From: Rostrohypoxylon terebratum
Lineage: Eukaryota; Ascomycota; Sordariomycetes; Xylariales; Hypoxylaceae
Assembly: GCA_022497145.1 (NCBI GenBank)
Contig: MU385929.1
Coordinates: forward strand, 101,028-165,027
Length of the DNA stretch: 64,000 bases
Direction of reading: 5' to 3'
The notes beneath the pieces were generated by a model. That model searched no databases, was not told the origin of the DNA, and saw only the letters and a list, made by a program, of their open reading frames with translations. Of the stretch, positions 11,726-22,426 are shown piece by piece (position 1 is the stretch's first letter; each line of letters starts with the position of its first letter). The position numbers were made by a program, and so were the translations under genes.

Positions 11726-13502
11726 TTGATAAGCACAATGATATCAGGGGTCGATATAGCATATCTCGCATCCGGTGCGGCAGCATTGGTGCTGATCTAT
11801 GTGAGACAAATAGTCCCATATCCTTATCACGAAAACCACGAAAACCATGCACTAACCAACATCTGCCAGAGTTTCGGAATCGTAATATATCGTGTATTCT
11901 TCCACCCATTAGCAAAATATCCTGGCCCATTCCTAGCAAAGATCACCGACGCCTATCAGCTGTATCATGCTTGGAAAGGAGACCGACATCTAGAGTTTTG
12001 GCGACTGCACGAGAAATACGGCAAGGTCGTGCGATTCGGTCCTAACAGCGTCTCCTTCAACTCGAACACCGCTTTGAAGGACATATATGGCTTTAAATCC
12101 AACGTGCGGAAGGCCGAATTCTACGATGCCTTCGTCCACCCAACATCTAACACCCATAACACGAGAGACAAGGCTCTTCACGCTCGGAAGAGGAGAGTCC
12201 TGTCCCAGGGATTCTCGGATTCGGCAGTCAAGGAGATGGAGAAGTACATCCTAGCAAATGTACGGTCCTTCTGCGAGCAAATTGGGCTTGGCGCAAGCGA
12301 TGAGCAGAAAGGATGGACTGTCGCTAAAAACATGGCTGAATGGTGTAACTACCTCGCTATGGATATCCTCGGAGACTTATGTTTCGGCAAGGCTTTCCAT
12401 ATGTTGGAAAGGCCTGACAACCGATATGCGCTTGAGCTCGTATCGCTTGCTACCACTAGACACCTAATCGTAAGTAGAGGGCTGTTGCTGTTCTCACTAA
12501 ACATAAGGATGAAAACTAACCATACCAGTGCGGGACGATGTCTATCGTTGGCAAGCTTCACCTCGATAAGGTCCTGTTCCGCAGAATTGCTACAGGCCGA
12601 GAGAAATATATGGCTTACAGCAAAGCTCAACTAACGGAGCGCACCAAGCTTGGCGATGACACGGACCGACGCGACTTTTTCTACCACCTACTAAAGGCAA
12701 GAGACCCCGAAACCGGAATTGGGTTCTCGATGCCGGAGCTATGGGGAGAATCAAACTTACTGTACGTATTTAAATTCCCAACCAGCGCAAAAAATACGCG
12801 GCTGACATTATTATCAGCATCATTGCTGGTAGCGATACAACATCAACTGCAATGGCGGCCACTCTGTTCTACCTCGTCCGTAGCCAAGGTTCGCTGCAAA
12901 AGGCAAGCGACGAGGTTCGGACCAAGTTCAGTGACGTAGAAGAGATTTGCCAAGGTCCGGCGTTAAACTCGTGCTACTATCTCCGGGCCTGCATCGACGA
13001 AGCGATGCGAATGTCCCCCTCTGTAGGCGGAATTCTACCTCGCGAGGTTTTGAAGGGCGGCATCACGATTGACGGCGAGTTCATTCCCGAAGGGGTCGTC
13101 GTTGGTACTCCCCACTACACCGTCCAGCACAATCCGGCGTACTATCCTCAGCCATTCTCGTACGTCCCGGAACGCTGGATTGTGGGCTCGTATAAGAGCT
13201 TTGGCGGCCATGATGGAAACGTCGTAACCGAACAAGACTTGGCTTTGGCGCAAAGCGCTTTCTGCCCTTTTTCGATCGGCCCTCGAGGATGCATCGGCAA
13301 GGGTTTGGCATACATCGAAATGATGACGACGTTGGCACGAGTCCTGTATTTGTATGACTTGCGCAAATCGGCTGGCTTTGACCCCGCGGAGGGGAATCCC
13401 GATCTCGAATGGGGGCGAAAACGTGTGGACGAATTCCAACTCATCGATCAATTCACCAGTTTAAAGGATGGACCCATGGTTGAGTTCAGGAAGCGTGTTT
13501 AG
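11726..13502 (+). CDS. Cytochrome P450 monooxygenase
   Basis: Four exons, 11726-11800, 11870-12469, 12529-12761 and 12818-13502, give 530 residues, the normal length for a fungal microsomal P450. Visible marks are an N-terminal membrane anchor; the HPLAKYPGPF proline hinge; the I-helix AGSDTT at about 306-311; the K-helix EAMR (E364, R367); PERW; and the haem loop FSIGPRGCIG (454-463), with C461 as the haem thiolate ligand. It should oxidise a small lipophilic substrate at the ER using NADPH-P450 reductase. The family and substrate cannot be read from sequence. All introns have CTAAC- or CTGAC-type branch sites. The first intron is 69 bases without a stop, so it could be retained in frame. 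The neighbour GH5 gene does not indicate a pathway. Confidence 0.9.
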
Positions 13503-14466
13503 GTGGCCGACATTCCCAGAGAAGAAGATAGGACCGAGACGTATTTAGTTTAGAGGCCGTGATAGGTGGTAATGCGTCCCGCCTTCAGGTAACCAGTGTC
13601 GTACGCAATTCCAAGTTATTAGCTGAAGAACTATTTAGCATTCCACCATTGACATGTATTGTAGGGGTTCCACGAGACGATTTACGTAGCCTTGATTATA
13701 TTCAGCATGTGAGACTCGAGGGATTGAATCCTTAGCATCTTTCTTTCATTCGCTCTCTTATAACAAACAGCGCTAGTTTGGTGCCTTTCTCGACAGGATT
13801 AGCTCGGTATTTGGAGTCTTGGATATTATATGACGATTAATTGCACCGGGGGGTTAGATGGATCGAATCGGTTCTAGCCCAGATCAAGATTCCCACTTCT
13901 GGTAACTGTGCTATCACTGGCCGAAGAAATATGGATGTGGGTATGATATGCCGGTTATGTGGGTGAAGACGACGGGATTATTCGTATTTTCTCCATCGCC
14001 GCCGGGCTTAGCATTGACAAGACCTGTCCTAGCCCCCACCTTTAGTGATCATTTATGCCCTCCTCGCCCCCAGGCAAATGCTACGCAGGATAAGATCATA
14101 AGATAAGAGCCCCATCAGTCGCAAGCTGAGAGGTGGTGAAAATCCGGGCCGTTCGGACGGATGATTCCACGAACTATCCAAGCTTGATTTGGCCCTGGTT
14201 CGTCGGCCTTGCGAAGATACAAGCATCCTAGCAGACCTACTATAGTCTATAGCTACTCAAGATGTTCCGGAACACCACCAACAATATCCTCGGATGATAC
14301 CTAAGCCTTTTATTTTACGTAGGTAATGACACCTCATGGATTGCTTTCATGATGGATCCCCTCAGCAGATTGCATATAACCCTCTATTCTCCACGGGATC
14401 TAGTACCTTGTAGCACTTGTCGTGACCATCTGTGTGTGAAGTTGGTACGCGACTCGAGTCGTCGTC
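13503..14466. other. Intergenic, promoter side of the GH5 gene
   Basis: Nothing coding is recognised. The 3' flank of the P450 gene runs into the upstream region of the secreted glycosidase. No TATA box or operator is convincing by eye. Confidence 0.6.
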
Positions 14467-15825
14467 ATGCGTTCTTCTATCGTGTCTTTGATCGCTGTAG
14501 GTGGCAGCCTATTTCAATCCGTCTCTTGGGCTTCTCCAGTGAAGGCAGAGAATGAGATCCGGGCTGCTAGCTGGCCATTCGGGCCGCTAGTCACGTCCGG
14601 CCGCGACATAAAAAACACACGAGGGGGAGACGTCGTGTATGCCGGCGCTAACTGGCCAGGACATGGCGAAGTGATGATCCCGGAAGGGCTACAATTTCAA
14701 TCCATTGAGACCATCGTCTCGAAACTTAAGAGCGCCGGTATGAACGCGATCCGTCTGACGTACGCTATCCAGATGATAGACGAGATCTACACCAACAATG
14801 GTCAAGACACCACCGTGAAGGCATCATTCACCAAAGCACTTGGTTCGACGAACGGACCCAAAGTTTACGCCGAATTCCTCGCGGCTAACCCTTCTTTCGA
14901 TGACACGACCACACGTCTACAGGTGTTTGATGCCGTTGCAGCGGAATGCCTCAAGCAGGAAGTTTTCGTGCACTTGGACAACCATATGTCCAAAGCGACT
15001 TGGTGCTGTTCGACGACCGACGGCAATGGTTGGTTCGGAGATACGTACTACGGTAGGTGCACGGATTCTTTGAAGCTTCAACTCACATTAGGTAGCTAAG
15101 CTAACAAAACACCAGATGTTGCCAACTGGACAAGGGGTCTCTCGTACATGGCAAACCACGGCAAGAACTGGCCGGCTCTGACTTCAATGTCTCTGCGCAA
15201 CGAGCTGCGCTCGCCAGATGACAACTCGGCGCTCAAGAGTTCGTCGTATAACTGGCGTGACTGGTACGCGAACATAAAGAAGGGCACGAGCGCGATCAAC
15301 TCGGCTAACCCGGACCTACTTATCTTCCTCTCGGGGCTAGATTTCGACACATACGTAACGCCAATTGTGCGGGGCACGGCCTTGACACCGTCGACCGGCA
15401 CATTTACAACGGCCGACTTCGAAGGATACACCAACAAGCTCGTGCTAGAAATCCACAACTACCAAAATAGCGCATCGAGCTGCAGCAGTCTTCAGAGCTC
15501 GTTGTATAGCAGCGGATACCAGGCACAAAACGCGAGCGACCCGGCGACGGTCAATGTGTTCCCAGTAATGTTGACGGAGTTCGGCTTTGACATGACAGGA
15601 AGTGCGTACCAGGGGACATACGCTACTTGCATCGCGAGCTATCTCTCAGCGCAGAAGGCCGGTTGGTTTATCTGGGTCGTCGCGGGTAGCTACTACATCC
15701 GCTCTGGCACGCAGGATTTTGACGAGACATGGGGACTCTTGACGCATGATTGGTCGGATTGGAGGTCGTCGGCGTATATCTCGAGTGGGTTGGGTCCTCT
15801 TGCTAAGGCTACCGCGCAAGGATGA
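14467..15825 (+). CDS. Secreted glycoside hydrolase family 5 (cellulase-type) enzyme
   Basis: Two exons, 14467-15052 and 15116-15825, encode 431 residues, with a 63-base intron carrying a GCTAAC branch site. A signal peptide covers about residues 1-27, so the protein is secreted. GH5 landmarks of the (beta/alpha)8 barrel are visible: LDNHMS; the RNE motif with E225 as acid/base; IHNYQ with H309; and LTEFGFD with E350 as nucleophile. GH5 enzymes cleave beta-linked glucans or mannans. The subfamily and substrate cannot be settled by eye, and no carbohydrate-binding module is present. The ATG at 14467 starts the signal peptide. It probably acts in degrading plant or fungal cell-wall polysaccharide. 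Confidence 0.9.
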
Positions 15826-16560
15826 GGCGGATACTCTATCCATTATTACTATGTAATACAGCATAGGTGTTCAAACTAATACTTCAAGGTAGCATGTCCG
15901 AAGTCCAGATGTCGCTTTAAACGAAACGTGCACAGAGTGGTTGATGAAAAATTCTGAATGAACAATTCTGTGTTCGGCGTCGTGTGTAGAATGGAATTGT
16001 CTACTTGATGACATACATATTAGATAGGTACTAGGTAGGTACTAGGTAGGTATCTTGTAATTTGTGATGAAGAAGCAACACGTCGAGTTATCGCAGACAC
16101 AACTCAAAAATATGTAGGTATATTAAGTCTTGCTGTGTGTAAGAATTAGATGTATTATTGAAGGAATCTTAGAAGACTGGAAGAACTCTTAAGGATTGGG
16201 GAAGCGCCAAGTATTTTTAACTTTGCATTCGGATTAGTCAGGAACTCAACGAATCGTGGCGATAAGCACTTTCCCGTTTGTAACTTTAGCCTTTAGGGTT
16301 GTTTACAAACTTTACAATACTCAATAAGTAGTGGTATTGACCAATAACAATGCTTAACATGCATTATGCAGTACACTAGTGTAGTAAATCCAAGTGGCAG
16401 GAATATGGATGTCTCCCGGCAATTCTCCACTAAAAGCTGAAGCTTTCATCTGCAACCTGCAACCTGCAAGGCTGAAAATCCCAACCTTAGCTTTCTAAAC
16501 TTCAAGGCTGTCATTGAACCTGTTCACTATTTCATCATCCCATCTCCCACTACCTACAAT
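15826..16560. other. Intergenic
   Basis: Nothing coding is recognised. A tandem GGTACTAGGTA tract lies at about 16,023-16,055. The last 100 bases before the next ATG are a C/T-rich, AT-poor leader typical of fungal promoters. Confidence 0.6.
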
Positions 16561-18382
16561 ATGGCGCCTCTATGTAAATTCTGGCAGCAAGGTTACTGTA
16601 AGAATGGATGTATGTTATAATCTATCCTATCCCATCCATATTCATATACCCATCGTCAGGGGAGAATACTCACACTGTCCAATATAGCCTCTTGCCGTTT
16701 TGAACATCCAGGCGATAACGCAGCTGCGAAGAACCCATTCGGAGCACCAAGCTCCAACACAAACCGATTTAGCGCCCTGAATTCTGGCGGTGGCGGAAGT
16801 GGAAGCGGAAGCGGGAGCAAGCCCCTGGACAACCCTTACAAAATCACAGCCGAAACTATCAAAGCCGACCTGACGGTAGAACGACCACCATGGCTCCTAT
16901 CCTGTTACGGACCTGGGAGAGATGCTCCGGAACAATTGTTTGGCGGTTATCCACGCGAACAAAGTCTTGAGGAGGTGATGTTTTACATCAAAAGCTCCGC
17001 GAACCAACAGCAAGCAGTATGGGTACACCCAGCATCTACGCGTCCGTCGTATATTTTGTTTTTGCTAATCATCGGAGAAGGAAGCAGAAGTCATGGCTCT
17101 TATCCAACAGGCCGAACAACAGAACCAAACCGCCCTTAACAACCTCGACGGAGCTATCTCATTTGTGCTTGCCGCAGAAAACAAGCATCCCAATCGTATA
17201 GATATCTGCGTCCAGAACGGCACCCCGACTGGTGTCTTTGCGAGAGAGGCTGCCGCTGGTCCTCAATCCGGCTTTGCAAATCCACTTACCTCAACCCCCA
17301 ATCCTTTTTCGTCAGGCAGTCAACAGAACCCATTCGGTGGCAGCAGCGCGCCTGCGTTTGGTCAACCGTCAACATTGGGCCAGAAACCTAACCCATTTGG
17401 CGCGCCATCAAATACTCCGGCCTTCGGCCAACCATCCGCTATGGGGGCGGCTAAACCGGCGTTTGGTCAAACTTCACAGATGGGCGGAGCTGCCCCTGCG
17501 TTTGGACAGACGTCAGCCTTAGGCCAAAAACCGAACCCTTTCGCCAGTGCAGCCTCCGGACCAAGTCCTTTTAGTCAAACTGGGGGAAGTACCTTCGGAC
17601 AACCGTCGGCCTTGGGACAGAAGCCAAACCCCTTCCTTGCACCGCCGTCATCATCAACTCCCAACCCTTTCGCTCAGCCTGCCATGACTCAAGGGCTCAG
17701 CCCGTTTAGCCAACCCGCAGCCGTCAACCCTTTTGCCAAGGTAGAAACACCACAGACGAACGACCAGTCTATGGACACATCAGCTCCTTCACCAGCTCTT
17801 AATAACCCTTTCGCAAAACCGGCTAGCCCTGCCTTCGGTGTCGCGACCAAGAATCCGTTCGCAGCAGCACCACAACAGCCGTCAGGGTTCGCAGCCGCAG
17901 CGGTCAATCCTTTCGCGCAAGCTCAGACACAATCGCAGCCACAGGCACCGGCACAACCACAAGTGCAAGCCCAAGCCCAATCTTTCCCTATGGGCGGAGT
18001 CAACCCCTACGGACCGAACAGTACGAGGCAGCATCCGCCCCCGGAGAGTTATATCAACAAGGCTATGAATGGGCAGATTCTATCATTCAATGGACAGCAG
18101 GTGTTTTACAAGTGGAGTGTAGGAGAAAAGTACGAGGATGAGAGACCTCTGGGTCCGCCGACGGAGCCACCGGTACCCGGAGTGAGGAACCAAGACGGGT
18201 CCTGGCGTAAAATCCTCTTTCCCAATGGACCACCCGCCTACAATAAGGATACCGAACCGGATCCCTCGTTATACAATGATATGATCCAGGCGATCTACGA
18301 GAAGGTGAAGAGCACGGGCAGATTCGAGGGCGATATGCCCGAAGTGCCACCGATGAGGGAGGATTGCGTCTGGACGTTTTGA
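16561..18382 (+). CDS. CCCH zinc-finger FG nucleoporin (Nup42/Amo1-like)
   Basis: Three exons, 16561-16609, 16688-17016 and 17078-18382, give 560 residues. The first splice completes an N-terminal CCCH zinc finger (C-x7-C-x5-C-x3-H, residues 5 to about 22), ending CRFEHPG. A conserved helical block follows (about 60-150). Next is a long region with many PF/FG repeats (NPFG, PAFGQ, KPNPF) at about 185-430, and a C-terminal segment with conserved KWSVGEKYEDE. This order matches the fungal Nup42/Rip1 and S. pombe Amo1 type: a cytoplasmic-side nuclear-pore protein whose FG repeats take part in transport and mRNA export. The family is well supported. Nup42 versus Amo1 orthology is not settled by eye. 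Confidence 0.82.
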
Positions 18383-18773
18383 AAGGGTCGCCGAGGCGTC
18401 GAGTCGAGGAGTTCTCTGAAGTCGGGAGATCTATGCATATAACGGACAAGGGGATTGGGAACTAGCGTTAATGAACCGGTTATGACAGGAATCGACAGGA
18501 GTCACGTTTTGTATATGACAGTTAGATACCCTGGGGATCACACTGAATCACGCAATTACGGCATAGGCAATTGATTAGAATGTTTACTTTGCAATGTTGC
18601 GTTTATTGCGTTTGCTTGTATTCACCACCACTACTCTGTTCCTGAACCTGTTCGGTTGCAGGCCACCTCTGGGAAATGTAGTGGGCTAGAGTGACATCCA
18701 ATCCATGGGTATCTGTAAATCCGGTTGAGCCATCCCAGACTCCGGTTATCCTCGCGGGGGGGGGGGGGGGGGG

Positions 18774-18807
<34 letters not shown>

Positions 18808-18981
18808 GGGGGGGGGGGGGGGGGGGGGGAANNNNNNNNNNTGCTGGCCCCCTTTGGTAATTTTTTTGGGTATTTTTCAAAACAAACCCATGGTTTTCTT
18901 TAATCCGGGTTGTCCCACCCCCGCCTCGGTTTTTCCCCGCGCCCCCCCCCCCCCCCCCCCTTTTTTTTTTCATATCCCAGC
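18383..18981. other. Intergenic with damaged assembly
   Basis: The normal 3' flank of the nucleoporin gene runs to about 18,755. From there to about 18,970 the sequence is not trustworthy (see the next entry). The last exon of RPS20 begins immediately after it. Confidence 0.85.
18756..18970. other. Assembly gap: poly-G run, 10 N, degraded duplicate flank, poly-C and poly-T
   Basis: Bases 18756-18829 are G except for single C and T interruptions. Ten N follow at 18832-18841. Bases 18842-18941 are a poor copy of 18657-18756: 66 of 100 positions agree with no gaps, and the differences mostly lengthen homopolymers. Runs of 19 C (18942-18960) and 10 T (18961-18970) follow. This is a base-calling or gap-filling artefact, not a biological element. 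The true length between the nucleoporin gene and RPS20 is unknown. Confidence 0.92.
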
Positions 18982-19431
18982 TTAGGCGGCGATGGTGACT
19001 TCGACCTCGACACCGGCCTCGATGTTGACGATGATCTGCTTGACGGTCTCAGTAGGAGCGTTAAGACTAGGTTCGTTGGTTAGCATGTGAATTGTACGAT
19101 ACGATACTATATTATATTATATTGTATGATGAGAAATTAGGAAGAGAGAGAACAGAACATACTCGATCAGGCGCTTGTGGATGCGCAACTCGTAGCAGTC
19201 CCAGGTCTTGGAACCCTCACCACAGGGGGTCTTTCGGGTGGTGACCTTGAGGGTCTTGGTGGGCAGACGGACGGGGCCCTTGACGCGGAGGTCCTTGGTC
19301 TTGGCACGCTCGATGAGCTCGCTGCAGACCTTCTCAAGGGCGGCGACCTTGCGCGAGGTGAGGGTGATGCGGATCTTGTGCGTCTTAGCCTGCTCGCCAG
19401 CGTAGTCCTTCTCGGGCTTGTTGTACGACAT
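18982..19431 (-). CDS. RPS20: 40S ribosomal protein S20 (uS10)
   Basis: Two exons, 19431-19163 and 19066-18982, are joined across a 96-base intron (GTATGT ... CTAG), giving 117 residues. The core carries the uS10 signature: THKIRITLTSRKVAALEK, VRLPTKTL, WDCYELRIHKRLIDL. The second exon supplies the conserved acidic C-terminus, ending in TIAA. uS10 sits in the head of the small ribosomal subunit and contacts 18S rRNA. The ATG at 19431 was chosen over an upstream in-frame start (19539) because family members begin near this MSYNKP-like sequence. The last exon ends only 11 bases from the damaged assembly stretch but is itself intact. Confidence 0.96.
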
Positions 19432-20329
19432 CTTGGCTGAGCTTTTGTGGTGTTTGGTTGAGACCGATTGATGATATGAGAATGAAGTTTGTGTGGTGGG
19501 AGATTTACCTTCACGACTCGAACGTTCACGTTGCGGCAAAGTGATGAAGGTGACGCAAGTTTGGTGGGTTGTGATGGTAGGAAAAAAAAGAAAAGTTCGC
19601 GATCTGCGACAAAAATTAATAATACTATGTAGGACCTTTTAGTTAGAATTTCAAGTGTGGGCTCTGATAAGGGCTAAAGTGGGGTTATCCGGGTTATCTT
19701 GCATATATATGTACCTAGTATGTAGCTTTACAGCACCTGGCACCATGTGGCACTTCAAGGTTTCGTCGGGTGCTATTAGGTAGTACCTACTAGGTACTAG
19801 CAGTACCTACATAGGTCCTAGCTCAGGCTAGCTGGAGGTCCTATGTATTGTACAATACAGTACCGAAGCCTTACATCCATGCCCAGGTGGGTTCCATTTG
19901 TACCCATTCCAGACCCATTCAATTCACAACATTGAACTTGGAAAGATCCATTAATTGTACATGTAACCAACTCAAGGTCATGTCATCAGAAGATAACCAA
20001 ATCTACCTAGGGTCCTAGGTACTAAATATCTAAATATACCTAGTACTAGGTAGTTCTTTTATTAAGAGTCATCCGGCAAACATGGTGTGGGTCTCATAAG
20101 TGGTCACTTCACTATTCACTCTTCACTCTTCTCTTCTCTCTCTACCAGATACCTAGAATCCTAGATCCTAGGGTTACTATACCAAAGGCACCTATTTATT
20201 GTCTAGGCGGAGGATCCATGGATGTTAGCAGCTCAGGAAATACACATGCAGCTCGTCGATTTCATATTTCGACACGCTTCACTCACCTAGTCTTTTCTGA
20301 CCTGACCACTTAAAACCGGATTGGATATC
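19432..20329. other. Intergenic, divergent promoter of RPS20 and the CUE-domain gene
   Basis: No gene is seen. The region 19,770-20,055 is dense in CCTAGGTA/TACTAGGTA palindromic pieces. C/T-rich DNA lies at about 20,105-20,145, before the plus-strand gene. Confidence 0.65.
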
Positions 20330-22368
20330 ATGGCGGTCTTACCTCCTTTTGCGCCCTTTCCCGAGGCACCTTGGAGAGACCATATTGTTCCCGATGAATG
20401 GGAAGCTTGTCTGTCAAACTGGGTTGCCTTAGCAGAGGCACATCTGTCTCTATCCGGAGATCAGTTTGCCATTGTATCCTCCAACGATGAATCGCTCTCG
20501 TCTTTCCTGGTATCCTTCATGAGAGAGACCGCCTCGAATAGTGCTGTGCTTGGCACTTCGCAGTCAGCACAGCTTTTGATTCGGCAATCCTTCCTGATTA
20601 TGGCTAGACTTCTACGAACACCTTCGCCGCCTCCCCTCCTACTTCAATGGGAGACCTTATCTGATTTCTGCCATTTATATTCAAAGAAGAAAACATCCAA
20701 TCTAATCAGACAAGTTTCTCAAAGCATACAAGTGACCACCTCTCTATATGCCTTGAAGAAGGCTTTGATCATCTCCCTTGATGCTGGGCTTAAAGGCGAC
20801 CCCAGAACTCTTGAATTCCGCCTGAAGAGACTGAACCACCTTATCCATGCATCTCCCGACATAGCTGCCCTTTTCCTGGCTGGGAGCGATTTCTTAGATG
20901 GGCTCATTAGCTGCTACAAGATCATGAACCCCCCTTTGAGAAAGGCTATCGTGACGACGTCCTACCTATGTCTTGTTGGGCTAACTGAAGGGGATTCCCC
21001 CAAACTATCTATGTTGACTGACCAGCTCTACTCTTTAAAAGCCGCAGCCGACGCCCACAAAGCCGGGCCTTTGAACGTGAACGACTCCATGGTAGCCGAA
21101 TTGGTCACTGTCACTCCCATCCTCAAGCAGGTACAACGTCGCTTGGAAGAATCTGGCTCAAATTCGACGCGAGGAAAATCGGTCATTGCTGGGTTGGAAG
21201 GCTTCAGAAAGCCAGGTGGTAACATTAGACCGAAGAAGCTAATTAAGCGAAAGATTGACAAAGGAAAGGGGATCATGACAGAGGAAGACGAAGTCCCTGG
21301 GGAGATGAGGATGCACCGCATGAGTCAAATCTCTCAGATACAAGACTTGTTTCCCGATCTGGGATCTGGCTTCATCTCAAAGCTTTTAGACGAGTTCGGA
21401 GACGACACTGAACAAGTTGTGGCCCATCTGCTTGAAGATGATCTGCCGCCTCACTTGGCCACCGTTGATCGCACTAAGGAGCTGTTGGTTTTTTCAGTCA
21501 ACTTTTCTCATAGCATATTGACTAATTTATTCATAGGTCCCCTGAGAGAAGTAGGAGGAAGAGTCGGGATATTGCTCCTCGGCCAACACCACCCCAAGCT
21601 CCTATACGCCACAACGTGTATGACGACGATGAATTCGACAAATTGGAAGTAGATCTATCAAACATTCATTTCGGAAAACGCAACCCGAATAAATCAGCCG
21701 AAGATATCCTAAATGATCGATCCTCCGCTCCAAACAAGGCAGCCATTCTCTCTGCACTTTCCGCATTTGATGTTGATGATGATGAAAGGGATGACACGTA
21801 TGATGTCGCAGATGCCGGTTTGGTCGTGGAAGATGGGAACCCAGAAGAATTGAAGGACGCAAACGAAGAGGCTCTTTTCAGAGCTTACCAATCAGACCCG
21901 AAGGCTTTCGACAGAGACGCGGCTACGAGGCGAGGCCAGCCTAGAATCAGGCTAAAACAACAGACAGGTATGACCGATGAAGCGATCGAAGGTTGGGCCT
22001 TGATGCTGGCCAGAACCCCTCACCAGATGAGGCAATTGGAGATGAGATATAGCTCCTTTAGCGGCGAACAACCTGCTTTGGCCTCGACTGCCTGGCGTGC
22101 AAGCCCGGCGGGGTCTGCGGCAGAAGATTCCGAAATCGATAGCAGAGGTAATAATATTCGAGGAGGGCCTCGTGGCCGCGGCAGTCAAGGTGGGCGCGGG
22201 CGAGGTAGAGGTGGGCGCGGAAGGGGAGGAAATGTCGCTGGCCCGTCAGGTGAAGAAGGGACCAAGAGTGCTCAAAGGCACAAGGAAGCCAATAAAGGAT
22301 CCAGGGCCAATCACAATCGCCGAAACCAACGCGCAAAAAAGATGGCACGTGGTGGATTTCCAGGATGA
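20330..22368 (+). CDS. CUE3: CUE-domain protein, Cue3/Rqt3 (ASCC2-like) ribosome quality control factor
   Basis: Two exons, 20330-21483 and 21537-22368, give 661 residues. Residues 1-300 form a helical N-terminal domain starting PPFAPFP and containing FPPE/W-type motifs like ASCC2/Cue3. A CUE ubiquitin-binding domain follows at about 334-378, with the FPDLG and LLEDD ends. Next comes an acidic linker and a basic C-terminus with RGG/GRG repeats (about 600-660). In yeast, Cue3/Rqt3 is part of the RQT complex with Slh1 and Rqt4, which splits collided ribosomes bearing K63-ubiquitin on uS10. It is notable that the uS10 gene is the upstream divergent neighbour here. The intron donor is the weak GTTGGT, chosen because only it keeps frame. 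Its stop lies 58 bases from the stop of the opposite gene. Confidence 0.83.
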
Positions 22369-22426
22369 TCAGTTATTGTGGCCCAGAAAATCCATCGTCC
22401 AAGTTGGGAGAGACAATAACATGCGG

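Noticed and set aside
11726..15825. P450 plus GH5 as a biosynthetic cluster
   Set aside because: No polyketide synthase, peptide synthetase, terpene cyclase or dedicated regulator is near, and a secreted glycosidase is not expected in such a cluster.
18691..18985. Poly-glycine and poly-proline reading frames around the N gap
   Set aside because: They arise only from the artefactual G and C runs and cross unknown bases.
19432..19539. N-terminal extension of RPS20 from an upstream in-frame start
   Set aside because: Known uS10 proteins begin near the ATG at 19431, and the extension has no conserved character.
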